DNA of 64,000 nucleotides from an uncultured Bacteroides sp. (GTDB taxonomy: Bacteria; Bacteroidota; Bacteroidia; Bacteroidales; Bacteroidaceae), in assembly GCA_900556625.1 (NCBI GenBank), contig USPQ01000006.1, positions 5,700 through 69,699 of the forward strand, written 5' to 3'. A program made the translations under genes and the position numbers. The notes below the pieces were generated by a model. The model made no database searches, was not told the DNA's origin, and worked only from the letters and a program-made list of their open reading frames with translations. Below, one piece after another: positions 41,096 through 50,200 of this stretch (position 1 is the first letter of the stretch; each line of letters opens with the position of its first letter).

Positions 41096-44000
41096 TTAGA
41101 ATCCAAGTTTCAATCCAATATTAAATACACGTGTCAAAGGATAATTAGGGCGGGAGCTCTGACGAGATTCCGGGTCTCCCCATTTGAATCCGGTAATAGT
41201 AATCAAATTATATCCATTTACATACAACCGGCAATTATCCATCTTCAGTTTCTTCATGAAAGGGAAATTGAAATTATAACCTATTTCCACACTTTTCAGA
41301 CGCAAATAGCTGGCATTAATCAAATACAAGTCAGACCCTGCATAATTATTGGAAGCATGCAAACTAGAAGTACGCGGGAATTTAGCAGTGAATGTATCAG
41401 CCGATGAACGCCACGTTGTATCATACTGATAAAGCAATAATCCCTTTTCATTTGTATCACCCAACGGACGTCTGAATTCGTCTAACATCCGATCCACATT
41501 CCAAGCTCCTGTCCATTGCATGGAAAAATCAAAATTCTTCCAACTGAATCCGGTATTCAATCCGGCAGTGTATTCCGGCATATCGGTATACCCTATATCG
41601 CGCGTAGCATCATTGGAATTTATTTCACCATCGGCATTCAAGTCCACATAAACGCAATCACCCGGCACCAATGTAATACCATGATTAGCTATCGGACGTC
41701 CAAACTCCTCTTGATAACGCATATCTGCCGTTTCATCATAGAACCCCCAAAACTTATACATCGAACGGGAACCTATTCTACGTCCAGTCTCATACATCCA
41801 AGGCTCATTTTGATCTACCTCATTCTTATAGACAATTTTATTCCTTGAGAAAGAAATATTAAAGTTTGCCCAATATCTGAAATCATTTTTCAGAGTTTCG
41901 TTCCATTTCAACTGTACTTCAAATCCTCTATTCAATGTCTCCCCAACGTTAACAGAAGGAAGTGACATACCTAGAATTGCCGGCAAATAATCGGGTTTAG
42001 ATAAAATATCACTACGATCTTCCCTAAAGTAATCTAAAGAAACCGTCAAACGCTCTGCCAGGAAGGTGGCATCCACTCCATAATTCTGCTTTACTGCAGT
42101 TTCCCACTTGGCATCCGGATTAGAACGGCTGACTTCACTGGCACCGGGCATTTTATTTCCAACATTCTGCCCGAAATAATATCCTCCATCACCATATTGA
42201 TAAGAATCAGGCAAATATAAGAATCGTTGTGATACATCATTACCCACCATTCCTACAGAAGCACGTAGTTTTAAATAATTCACTACACTTTTAATCGGTT
42301 GGAAGAAAGATTCCTCACTTACAACCCAGCCCAATGAACCTGCCGGGAAGAAACCATACCGATTTCCTGGACGAAAGTTTTCCGAACCATTATAACCCGC
42401 ATTAAACTCTGCCATATAACGGGTTTTCCAATCATAAGTCACACGTCCTACCAAACCTACATATCCGGTAGGAATGTCAGAGTACTCTGACGGATAGTAT
42501 TTCTTTGATTGATTATAGAGTAACAATGCTGTCACATTATGATCCCCAAACTTACGGGCATAATTCAATGCCAGTTCCATATACCAGTTGCGCGCCTTAG
42601 AAAAACCGTTATCAGGTTCCCCATAACTTAATTGAGAGTCAGTCCCATATTTACGAAGAGAAATAGAACCATCAGCATTTGCAACAGGTGTATAATAAGC
42701 CTTGGATGAACTCGCTTTCTTAGTATTAGCATATTCTGAATTATAAGCACCTTTCAGTTTTACGGACAATCCTTTTGTGATAAAATCCAACTTTTGATTC
42801 AATGCAAGGTCTACATTCAACACATTTGTTGTCTTTGTCTGAAAGCCTTTTCCATAATAAGAGCTCAATCCATCCACTCCCGTAAAAGGAAGAACTTCAG
42901 AATTAGATACAACACGTTCACCGTTTACAATACCTGCACCCGCAAAAGGAACCGCCCAATAAAGTTTGCGGAACAATTGATTCTGATCTTCACCTGATTC
43001 CGGAGTACGCTTTGTCTCTATACGACCGCCAATATTGACTGACAGTAAGGTTGTTTTCGTTACATCAAAATCCAAATTAGCACGATAATTGTATCGTTTG
43101 TAATCAAAGTTAAAATCATCTGTCGCATTAAACTGCTTGAACATACCACCTTGCGTGAACAAACCGGCAGAAACAAAATATTTCATATTACTAGTTCCAC
43201 CAGATATATTCACATTATGCTGAGACTGAAAAGCAGCCTTATTCATACAATAATCAATCCAATTAATATCCGGATACATCAACGGATTAGAATGATTGCG
43301 GAATGTTTCCAACTGTTCATCGCTAAAAGTAGCCACCCCACCATCATTTACTTTCATCATATTATAATAGGAAGCATACTGGTAAGAATTAGCGAACTCC
43401 AGATCCTTCGTTCGCACATTGACACCAGCCGATGTAGAGAAAGAAACCTTAGCCTTACCTTCTGCACCACGTTTGGTTGTAATCAAGATAACACCATTGG
43501 CACCACGTACACCAAATACAGCCGTAGCTGAAGCGTCTTTCAACACAGTCACGCTCTCAATTTCATTCGGATCAATCTGAGAAAAGTCACGTTCTACACC
43601 ATCAACCTGAATCAGCGGTTTCGCATTGTTCCATGTAGCGACACCACGCACATAAATATCTGCCGCATCCGCTCCCGGCTCACCGGAATATTGTACAGAA
43701 GAAATACCGGTGATTTGCCCGGATAATACATTAGATAAAGATCCTGCCGGAGTCTTCAACAGATCATCCCCCTTCATAGATGAAATAGCTCCTGTGATAG
43801 ATACTTTTTTCTGTACACCATAAGCTACTACTTGCACTTCACCCAGTGTCTGTGCGTCTTCTTCTAATACTATATTTAGACTAACACCTTTCTTTGCGGT
43901 TACCTCTTTATCCTTGTAACCAATAAAACTAATTTTGATTTTCGCACTTGCACCGGATACATTGATTGAAAACTTACCCTCAAAATCGGTAATGGTTCCT

Positions 44001-44227
44001 TGTGTCGTTCCTACAACCTTTACATTGGCCCCAATCACCGGTTCACCATAGGCATCCTTCACTACACCTGTGATTCTTGTAGAATTCTGTTGTACTACCT
44101 CCGGCATGGGAGTATCGTCACCATAGCCGTTCAGAGGAATCAAAAGAAATAAAAACAAAGGGAATACGATTGGGAGTAACCGTTTCTTCCCGACTTGTCT
44201 TCCATGGAAGGTCTTTCGCTTTTCCAT
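41096..44227 (-). CDS. SusC-family TonB-dependent transporter (first pair)
   Basis: The 1043-residue outer-membrane transporter has an N-terminal signal region (basic stretch, then LLPIVFPLFLFLLIPLNG), a carboxypeptidase-D-like domain (~50-125, ITGVVKDAYGEPVIGANVKVVGT), the plug with VRGVATWNNAKPLIQVDGVERD and FGVRGANGVILITTKRG, and the barrel ending VFNIGLKLGF. It is first in the seven-gene operon that runs to the GH16-GH43 fusion. A TATCTTTG promoter and a copy of the shared PUL motif lie upstream. Confidence 0.95.
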   Translation of the reverse strand: MEKRKTFHGRQVGKKRLLPIVFPLFLFLLIPLNGYGDDTPMPEVVQQNSTRITGVVKDAYGEPVIGANVKVVGTTQGTITDFEGKFSINVSGASAKIKISFIGYKDKEVTAKKGVSLNIVLEEDAQTLGEVQVVAYGVQKKVSITGAISSMKGDDLLKTPAGSLSNVLSGQITGISSVQYSGEPGADAADIYVRGVATWNNAKPLIQVDGVERDFSQIDPNEIESVTVLKDASATAVFGVRGANGVILITTKRGAEGKAKVSFSTSAGVNVRTKDLEFANSYQYASYYNMMKVNDGGVATFSDEQLETFRNHSNPLMYPDINWIDYCMNKAAFQSQHNVNISGGTSNMKYFVSAGLFTQGGMFKQFNATDDFNFDYKRYNYRANLDFDVTKTTLLSVNIGGRIETKRTPESGEDQNQLFRKLYWAVPFAGAGIVNGERVVSNSEVLPFTGVDGLSSYYGKGFQTKTTNVLNVDLALNQKLDFITKGLSVKLKGAYNSEYANTKKASSSKAYYTPVANADGSISLRKYGTDSQLSYGEPDNGFSKARNWYMELALNYARKFGDHNVTALLLYNQSKKYYPSEYSDIPTGYVGLVGRVTYDWKTRYMAEFNAGYNGSENFRPGNRYGFFPAGSLGWVVSEESFFQPIKSVVNYLKLRASVGMVGNDVSQRFLYLPDSYQYGDGGYYFGQNVGNKMPGASEVSRSNPDAKWETAVKQNYGVDATFLAERLTVSLDYFREDRSDILSKPDYLPAILGMSLPSVNVGETLNRGFEVQLKWNETLKNDFRYWANFNISFSRNKIVYKNEVDQNEPWMYETGRRIGSRSMYKFWGFYDETADMRYQEEFGRPIANHGITLVPGDCVYVDLNADGEINSNDATRDIGYTDMPEYTAGLNTGFSWKNFDFSMQWTGAWNVDRMLDEFRRPLGDTNEKGLLLYQYDTTWRSSADTFTAKFPRTSSLHASNNYAGSDLYLINASYLRLKSVEIGYNFNFPFMKKLKMDNCRLYVNGYNLITITGFKWGDPESRQSSRPNYPLTRVFNIGLKLGF

Positions 44228-44290
44228 TCAGTATAAAATTAAGATTAAACATTAAATAAACAAATCTCATGATCCTTAGGAATCACAACG

Positions 44291-44378
44291 CAAAGATAGA
44301 AACCTCCCCTCCTACCAACCTCCAAAGATGCTTTTTAGAGGTAGAATTTTAGACATTCGCCTTTTTTGAATGATAATT
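44291..44378 (-). promoter_or_regulatory. Promoter of the susCD operon with candidate HTCS site
   Basis: The minus strand has TATCTTTG at 44291-44298, 64 nt before the susC ATG. Further upstream, the minus strand at 44378-44360 reads AATTATCATTCAAAAAAGG, nearly identical to the site at the GH35 promoter (58298-58316) but in the opposite orientation relative to its gene, 61 nt from the -7. The gap to the HTCS stop at 44477 holds nothing else clear. Confidence 0.55.
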
Positions 44379-44476
44379 CGACATAAAAAAGAGCATAGAA
44401 AACTTTCCCTATACAAAGTACAAGGATTAAGCAGAACAAGATAATATAAAATAGAAAGGTAAACCAGAACAGATTT

Positions 44477-47400
44477 CTACTCGTGCTCTTTTTCAACTAC
44501 AAATTGGTCGAGGTATTCAGAAGGTAAAACTCCAAACTCTTTCTTGAAGCAAGCACTGAAATATTTTGGATCATTAAATCCGACCGCATAAGCCAATTCG
44601 GAGACACGTATACTATTTCCTTTTTCCTCCATAATCCGGCAAGCCGATTTCAAACGGACGTTCCGGATAAAGGCAGAGGTGTTCAGCCCAGTCAAAGACT
44701 TTAACTTCTTATATAAAGTAGATTTACTAGTTTTCATTTCATCCGCAAACTGGGGTTGGTCAAATTCACAATCTTCCAAATGATTATTCACACAGTCAAT
44801 GGCTCGTTGCATAAAATCCTCATCCAGACTGGTATAATTCAAATCTTTTAATTCAAAAACCAGCTGTTTCTTAAATTCGTGCGCCATACGCTCCTTATAT
44901 TTCAGCAAATTACGAATACGTGCATGCAATACAGACAAATTGAAAGGTTTGCTTATAAAAGCATCCGCCCCTACCTCATACGCTTCCGCCCTGTCCTCTT
45001 CCTTATTTTTAGCAGTCAATAGAATCACCGGAATATGACTGATTTCCAGTTTCCCCTTCACATATTTACAAAACTCCATTCCGTCCATCTCCGGCATCAT
45101 CACATCAGACACAATCAAATCAATGTCTTCATTCTCCAACACTGCAATGCCTTCTTTACCATTTTCAGCAGTAAAAACATTGTATTCATGCCTCAAGAGT
45201 TTCGTCATTAAATGCAATAGTTCCTCATTATCTTCTATTACTAATATAGAATTTGCCTTTTCGGCCGTAACTAATATTTCATCAGACTGTTTCTCATCCA
45301 TTTCTTCTTCATAAGCTACTAATTTCTGAACCGGTAAGATTACTTCATCATCAATTTGTTCTTCCCTGAAATAAGAACGGTCAATAGGAAGGCGGATAAT
45401 AAACTCTGTTCCCTGTCCTTCTTCACTTTCCACAGTAATAGTTCCTTCATGCAACTCTACCAAATCTTTAGTTAATGAAAGCCCGATTCCTGTACCAATG
45501 GTATTAAATTTCCGGTAATCACCCTCGTAGAAACGACGGAAAAGTGTCTTTTGTTTCTCTTTCGATATCCCTTTCCCATTGTCCTTTACACGTAAAAGCA
45601 CCCAATCTTTATTTTCCGCATAGGATAAAGTTACCTGAATAAAACCATCTTCTTTTGTATATTTTGCAGCGTTAGACAGCAGATTATAAAGAATCTTATC
45701 CAATTTATCCGTATCAAAATAACCAATGATTGATTCCGGATCACACAACACAGAGAAATGTATCTTTTGTTTCTTAATCAAAGGCTGAAAACTTTCCGCC
45801 CCATTTTTCACAAAGGAAGCGATATCTCCCGGAGATACACGAAGCCTCAGATTGCCGGTTTCCGCTTTTCGAAATTCAAGGATTTGTTGTAATAAACGTA
45901 TCAACCGACGAATATTACTATTCATCACCACATACAAGTCTGTATGCTTTGGAGCTTGTATTTTAAGCTCATCTACGGTAGCTGAAATAATTGTCAACGG
46001 AGTCAGCAATTCATGGGTAATATTTGTGAAGAACTGCAACTTGGCATGGTTCAATTCCTCCGCTTTCGCCTTCTCCAATTCACGCAAACGGAGTTCATTC
46101 CGTAGTAAAATACGATTTTTCGTTATTCTGTATAGTCCAATGACAGTTCCAATGACAATCAATAAATATAAAATATATGCCCACCAGGTTGCCCAAAATG
46201 GAGGAAGCACAACAACCGTCATTTCCCGAATATATCCATTCCAAATACCATTCTCATTTGTCACTTTCAATTTAAATTTATACGTCCCGCTTTTCAAATT
46301 ATTATAGTAAGCAAAACGACGATTGGCGCTTGTATAAACCCAATCCTTATCAAATCCCTCTAACTGATAAGCGTATCGGTTAAGTTCGGGATTCTTATAT
46401 GTCAGTGCCGCAAACTCTATATTGAAGTTATTATATTTATAAGGTAACTCTATTTTCTGAGTAAAAGCAGGAGTTAATGGAGATATTTCCCGTTGCACCT
46501 CCAAAGGTAATGTACTTATGGAACGATTGAATATCTTTATATCCGTAATTGCAAACTGAACATCTCCTTGAATATCTTCCATATCCTCAGGAATAAAGCT
46601 ATTATAGCCTTTATAACCACCAAAAAACAATTCTCCCTCCCGACTGCAAGCAGATTGAGCGATAAAGAAATTTCCTTGTAGCCCATCAGCTTCTGTGTAC
46701 ACACGAACAACCGGTTCGTTACTTTTCATTTGAGCACCCAGTTTTACCAAACCGACATTCGTCCCCAACCACAAATTTCCATTTTTATCTTCTTCGATAC
46801 TTCCGACCATATCTCCGGGAATATTATATTCCTGATTTTTCTCTTCAAACCGGTCATTCTGTCTATTATACAGATAAATTCCTCCCCCTTCGGTGCCAAC
46901 CCATAAACGTCCCGATTTATCTATGTGCAAACACAATACATTATTGGTCAGCATTCTTTTATTATAAAAACTATAATTATAATATTTCAAGGTAGACGGA
47001 TTTCGGATGTCACCTTCAATATGAATCAGACCATAATTCGAAGTGGCTATCCACATACTATTATCACTATCGGCAATTATATCCCTTACATAAAACCAAT
47101 TCAATTGAGCACCATCTACAAAACTCATATTTTCGAATAAAAAGCTATTTCCATCCGCCAACTGTACACCTAAACTTCCACGTGTACCTACCCAACAATT
47201 AGCATATTTGTCTTCATAAAGTGCAGAAACACAAGAAGAACCTAAGAATTTACAATTTTCCGGAGTCAGGTTTCTTACCCTTTGTCCTTTGTGGTAAGCA
47301 AATATTCCACCATCATACGTTCCAAACCAAATTTCTCCACTACCCTTTCTCTGGACGACAGAAAAAACTGTGGGAATAGTCATTCCGGTAAATTCCGGCA

Positions 47401-48631
47401 TTTGTGAATGCGACTTCAATTTTCCTGTTGCATATTCCAGACAAGCTAATCCATAGGTACCGATCCCCATCCAAATATTATTGTCAGAATCTGTAAACAA
47501 AGACCGTACGGAAGTGGTCGGAATATCATCATCGGCAAAATTCAAACTATGAAAGGTAAACATAGACTGATGTGTATCTGCATTCAGGACTCCTCCTCCA
47601 ATAGAACCAAGCCACATCATACCGGAGTTATCACGTATAATGGAATTTATTTCATCACAAGAAATATAATGAGAAGAGCCGCGGGATTTATAATTAATAA
47701 AGTGTCCGGGAGTATCATTGCTCATAATACTCAACCCGCTACGTGTTCCTACCCACAAAGTATTGGTATTCAAGTCTTCAGATATATCATATACAATATC
47801 ATCGGATAAACTAATATTGTCACCTAATTTATGCCGATAGTTCACGTAAGATACCCGCTGCAGGTCTTTCGGATTATTGAGTTTAAAAAGTCCGCAATTC
47901 CAACTACCTACCCATATGTTTTTATTGGTATCTTCGTAAATAACATGAGCAGAATTACGTTCATTCAATTGAGGATAAGCATAAAACTTGTCGGTAGAAG
48001 GGACATACCTATATAATCCCGACGACCATGTACCAATCCATAAATCACCTTCCGAGTCTTCGAATAAAGATTTGATAGCAGTATAATCCAGGACTCCATC
48101 AGTCTGTTCCCGATGATAAACTACAAATGAATCTTTTTCGGCAATATATTTGCACAGCCCGGAATCCGTTCCCAGCCATACAGAATGATCCCGAGTAACC
48201 AACAAACAAGATACGACATTATTAGGAATCTCAGGAGCCAGAATTTTTCTGATCTCCCCTGTTTTTTTATTAAGAATATTCAAGCCTTCCTGAGTGCCAA
48301 TCCACAAGTTGTGTTTATAATCATCCACCAAACAAAGTATGTTGTTATTAGTCAGTAAACCGGGGGCGTAAAGATTTGATTTATATAACGTTGCCTCATA
48401 GCCATCATATTGATAAAACCCGTAACGGCTAGCCAACCAGATAAAGCCATCCTTATCCTGATAAACTTTCTGGATTTCATCTGTAGGCAAATTATTAAGA
48501 GCAGGCAGTTTCTTAAAATTCAAATGTGAAACAATATCACCTTCGAATGCGAAAAGTAAAGTTGAAAATAAGGCACAAAAAATAGAGGCATAAAACCTTC
48601 TATTGATACAAGAATATTGATTGTTTTCCAT
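44477..48631 (-). CDS. Hybrid two-component system sensor/regulator (HTCS) of the PUL
   Basis: The 1384-residue protein joins a whole signalling pathway. Residues ~1-30 are a signal/anchor segment. About 40-720 are Reg_prop repeats (LWIGTQEGL, VWLGTDSGL, IWVGSWNCGL, LWVGTEGGG) forming two periplasmic propellers. ~730-797 is Y_Y_Y; ~812-834 a transmembrane helix. HisKA has His873 in NITHELLTPL; HATPase_c lies at ~964-1084 with DNGKGIS and GTGIGLSL. The receiver (~1125-1240) has Asp1176 in LIVSDVMMPEMDG. A C-terminal AraC helix-turn-helix (~1280-1378) includes NVRLKSACRIM and YAVGFNDPKYFSACFKKEFG. HTCS proteins bind a specific oligosaccharide in the periplasm and activate their PUL. The start at 48631 follows a TATCTTTG element. 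Confidence 0.95.
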   Translation of the reverse strand: MENNQYSCINRRFYASIFCALFSTLLFAFEGDIVSHLNFKKLPALNNLPTDEIQKVYQDKDGFIWLASRYGFYQYDGYEATLYKSNLYAPGLLTNNNILCLVDDYKHNLWIGTQEGLNILNKKTGEIRKILAPEIPNNVVSCLLVTRDHSVWLGTDSGLCKYIAEKDSFVVYHREQTDGVLDYTAIKSLFEDSEGDLWIGTWSSGLYRYVPSTDKFYAYPQLNERNSAHVIYEDTNKNIWVGSWNCGLFKLNNPKDLQRVSYVNYRHKLGDNISLSDDIVYDISEDLNTNTLWVGTRSGLSIMSNDTPGHFINYKSRGSSHYISCDEINSIIRDNSGMMWLGSIGGGVLNADTHQSMFTFHSLNFADDDIPTTSVRSLFTDSDNNIWMGIGTYGLACLEYATGKLKSHSQMPEFTGMTIPTVFSVVQRKGSGEIWFGTYDGGIFAYHKGQRVRNLTPENCKFLGSSCVSALYEDKYANCWVGTRGSLGVQLADGNSFLFENMSFVDGAQLNWFYVRDIIADSDNSMWIATSNYGLIHIEGDIRNPSTLKYYNYSFYNKRMLTNNVLCLHIDKSGRLWVGTEGGGIYLYNRQNDRFEEKNQEYNIPGDMVGSIEEDKNGNLWLGTNVGLVKLGAQMKSNEPVVRVYTEADGLQGNFFIAQSACSREGELFFGGYKGYNSFIPEDMEDIQGDVQFAITDIKIFNRSISTLPLEVQREISPLTPAFTQKIELPYKYNNFNIEFAALTYKNPELNRYAYQLEGFDKDWVYTSANRRFAYYNNLKSGTYKFKLKVTNENGIWNGYIREMTVVVLPPFWATWWAYILYLLIVIGTVIGLYRITKNRILLRNELRLRELEKAKAEELNHAKLQFFTNITHELLTPLTIISATVDELKIQAPKHTDLYVVMNSNIRRLIRLLQQILEFRKAETGNLRLRVSPGDIASFVKNGAESFQPLIKKQKIHFSVLCDPESIIGYFDTDKLDKILYNLLSNAAKYTKEDGFIQVTLSYAENKDWVLLRVKDNGKGISKEKQKTLFRRFYEGDYRKFNTIGTGIGLSLTKDLVELHEGTITVESEEGQGTEFIIRLPIDRSYFREEQIDDEVILPVQKLVAYEEEMDEKQSDEILVTAEKANSILVIEDNEELLHLMTKLLRHEYNVFTAENGKEGIAVLENEDIDLIVSDVMMPEMDGMEFCKYVKGKLEISHIPVILLTAKNKEEDRAEAYEVGADAFISKPFNLSVLHARIRNLLKYKERMAHEFKKQLVFELKDLNYTSLDEDFMQRAIDCVNNHLEDCEFDQPQFADEMKTSKSTLYKKLKSLTGLNTSAFIRNVRLKSACRIMEEKGNSIRVSELAYAVGFNDPKYFSACFKKEFGVLPSEYLDQFVVEKEHE

Positions 48632-48653
48632 AATACAATAATTGTAATATTTG

Positions 48654-48806
48654 CAAAGATAAAAAAGTTTTATGTATATATAAGGAGAATTATCATTCTT
48701 TTTAATCGATTTTACACGCAAAAACGCCCTTTTCTGTAATTGAATGATATATAACCGTTATCGAAACATATTTGCTCCAAAGATTTGATTAAAAGAATTA
48801 TATTTG
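48654..48806. promoter_or_regulatory. Divergent HTCS / GH43 promoters with two inverted motif copies
   Basis: The HTCS -7 element is TATCTTTG on the minus strand (48654-48661). The GH43 -7 element is TATATTTG on the plus strand (48799-48806). Between them AATTATCATTC (48688-48698, plus) and TGAATGATAT (48741-48750, the inverse) are two copies of the core of the shared PUL motif facing each other. Confidence 0.55.
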
Positions 48807-48831
48807 AACCCTGAAACAAATACCTCAAGTC

Positions 48832-49836
48832 ATGAAACATTTATTTATCAGGTTTCTTTTATTTTACCTGTTTTTTATTGGAATAAGCCCAATAAACGCA
48901 CAACACAGAAAGGCTGCTAATCCTATTTTATCCGGCTTTCATGCCGATCCGGAGATCTTATACTCCCGGCAGACCAAACGTTATTATATCTATCCTACCA
49001 GTGACGGTTTCCCCGGTTGGGGTGGAAGTTATTTTAAGGTCTTCTCTTCAAGGAATTTGAAGGAATGGAAAGAAGAAAGAGTCATTTTAGATATGAAAAA
49101 AGATGTCTCTTGGGCAAACGGAAATGCTTGGGCCCCCTGTATTGAAGAAAAGGAAATAGACGGGAAATATAAATACTTTTTTTATTACAGTGCAAATACT
49201 GTCACTAATAAAGGTAAGCAAATAGGAGTAGCCACGGCAAACTCACCGACCGGTCCGTTCACCGATTCCGGAAAACCGATTATCACTTCCTCACCTGTCG
49301 GACAAGGGCAACAAATTGATGTGGATGTATTTACTGATCCCACATCAGGCAAAAGTTATCTCTACTGGGGGAACGGCTATATGGCAGGGGCCGAACTCAA
49401 TAATGATATGCTGTCTGTCAAAGAAGAAACAATCACGGTGATGACTCCCAAAGGCGGAACTCTGCAAACGTATGCTTTCCGAGAAGCTCCCTATGTATTC
49501 TTCAGAAAAGGAGTTTATTATTTCCTATGGTCCGTTGATGACACGGGATCACCCAATTATCATGTAGCTTATGGGACCGGCAATTCTCCATTAGGCCCCA
49601 TTCAGGTTGCCAAAGAACCGATTATTCTCATACAATCTCCTAAAGATGAAATTTACGGTCCGGCACATTGTTCGGTTCTTCAAGTTCCTGACAAAAAGGA
49701 CAGTTGGTTTATCGTATATCATCGTATTAATAAGGAATATCTGAAACATGGACCGGGTTGGCACCGTGAAGTCTGTATAGACCGGTTGGAATTTAATAAA
49801 GACGGGACAATCAAGCAAGTAATTCCCACACCCTAA
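48832..49836 (+). CDS. GH43-family glycosidase, secreted
   Basis: The 334-residue enzyme has a signal peptide (MKHLFIRFLLFYLFFIGISPINAQ) and the complete GH43 triad: ANPILSGFHADPEILY (base Asp39), QGQQIDVDVFTD (pKa-setting Asp) and FREAPYVFFRKGVYYFLW (acid Glu). It is a single five-bladed propeller with no accessory module. Alpha-L-arabinofuranosidase, beta-xylosidase or beta-galactosidase activity are all known in the family; the context suggests arabinose or galactose removal. It is the only plus-strand gene of the PUL, divergent from the HTCS gene. The base and acid sequences differ from the GH43_24 enzymes in the same locus. Confidence 0.85.
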   Translation: MKHLFIRFLLFYLFFIGISPINAQHRKAANPILSGFHADPEILYSRQTKRYYIYPTSDGFPGWGGSYFKVFSSRNLKEWKEERVILDMKKDVSWANGNAWAPCIEEKEIDGKYKYFFYYSANTVTNKGKQIGVATANSPTGPFTDSGKPIITSSPVGQGQQIDVDVFTDPTSGKSYLYWGNGYMAGAELNNDMLSVKEETITVMTPKGGTLQTYAFREAPYVFFRKGVYYFLWSVDDTGSPNYHVAYGTGNSPLGPIQVAKEPIILIQSPKDEIYGPAHCSVLQVPDKKDSWFIVYHRINKEYLKHGPGWHREVCIDRLEFNKDGTIKQVIPTP

Positions 49837-49878
49837 TCCCATTATCAAGTTTCATTAGAAAATGATAAATCAGGATCA

Positions 49879-50004
49879 GGTAAAGTCAGTTTCCTTATGG
49901 GAAACTCTAGTTTCCAAGGCTCGAAACTTTAGTTTCAAAGGTTTGAAACCAATCGTTTCACTAAGGGAAACACTTTGTTTCTCGGTGAGAAACAGAATCG
50001 TTTG
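49879..50004. repeat. 22-nt-period array of GAAAC...GTTTC palindromes (array 2)
   Basis: Units start at 49901, 49923, 49945, 49967 and 49989, exactly 22 nt apart; a degenerate half-unit precedes at 49879. They read GAAACTCTAGTTTC, GAAACTTTAGTTTC, GAAACCAATCGTTTC, GAAACACTTTGTTTC and GAAACAGAATCGTTTG. The central part of the palindrome grows from 4 to 6 nt along the array, yet the 22-nt step is kept by shorter spacers. The left edge TTTCC-TTAT-GGGAAAC resembles that of array 1. It lies between convergent GH43 and GH97 genes. Function unknown. Confidence 0.82.
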
Positions 50005-50045
50005 CCTTAGCTACTTTTTCGCCTGTAGACCCTATCTAAATTGAA

Positions 50046-50141
50046 GGTGATAGGTGATAGATTAGGTGATAGGTTAGCGACAACCTATCACCATTCTGAA
50101 TGTACGATGAACAAGCAGTTTCAGAAGGGAGGTGATAGGTT
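50046..50141. repeat. GGTGATAGG direct and inverted repeats
   Basis: GGTGATAG occurs at 50046, 50053, 50065 and 50131 on the plus strand. GGTGATAGGTT (50065-50075) pairs with AACCTATCACC (50082-50092) across a 6-nt loop to give an 11-bp hairpin. There is no T-run. It follows array 2 by about 40 nt in the same intergenic gap; 50142-50200 shows nothing further. Confidence 0.6.
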
Positions 50142-50200
50142 GAAAGAGGATTCTTGTTTTTTACATAGGAAGAGGATTGCGAATATACAGGGTCCGGCAT

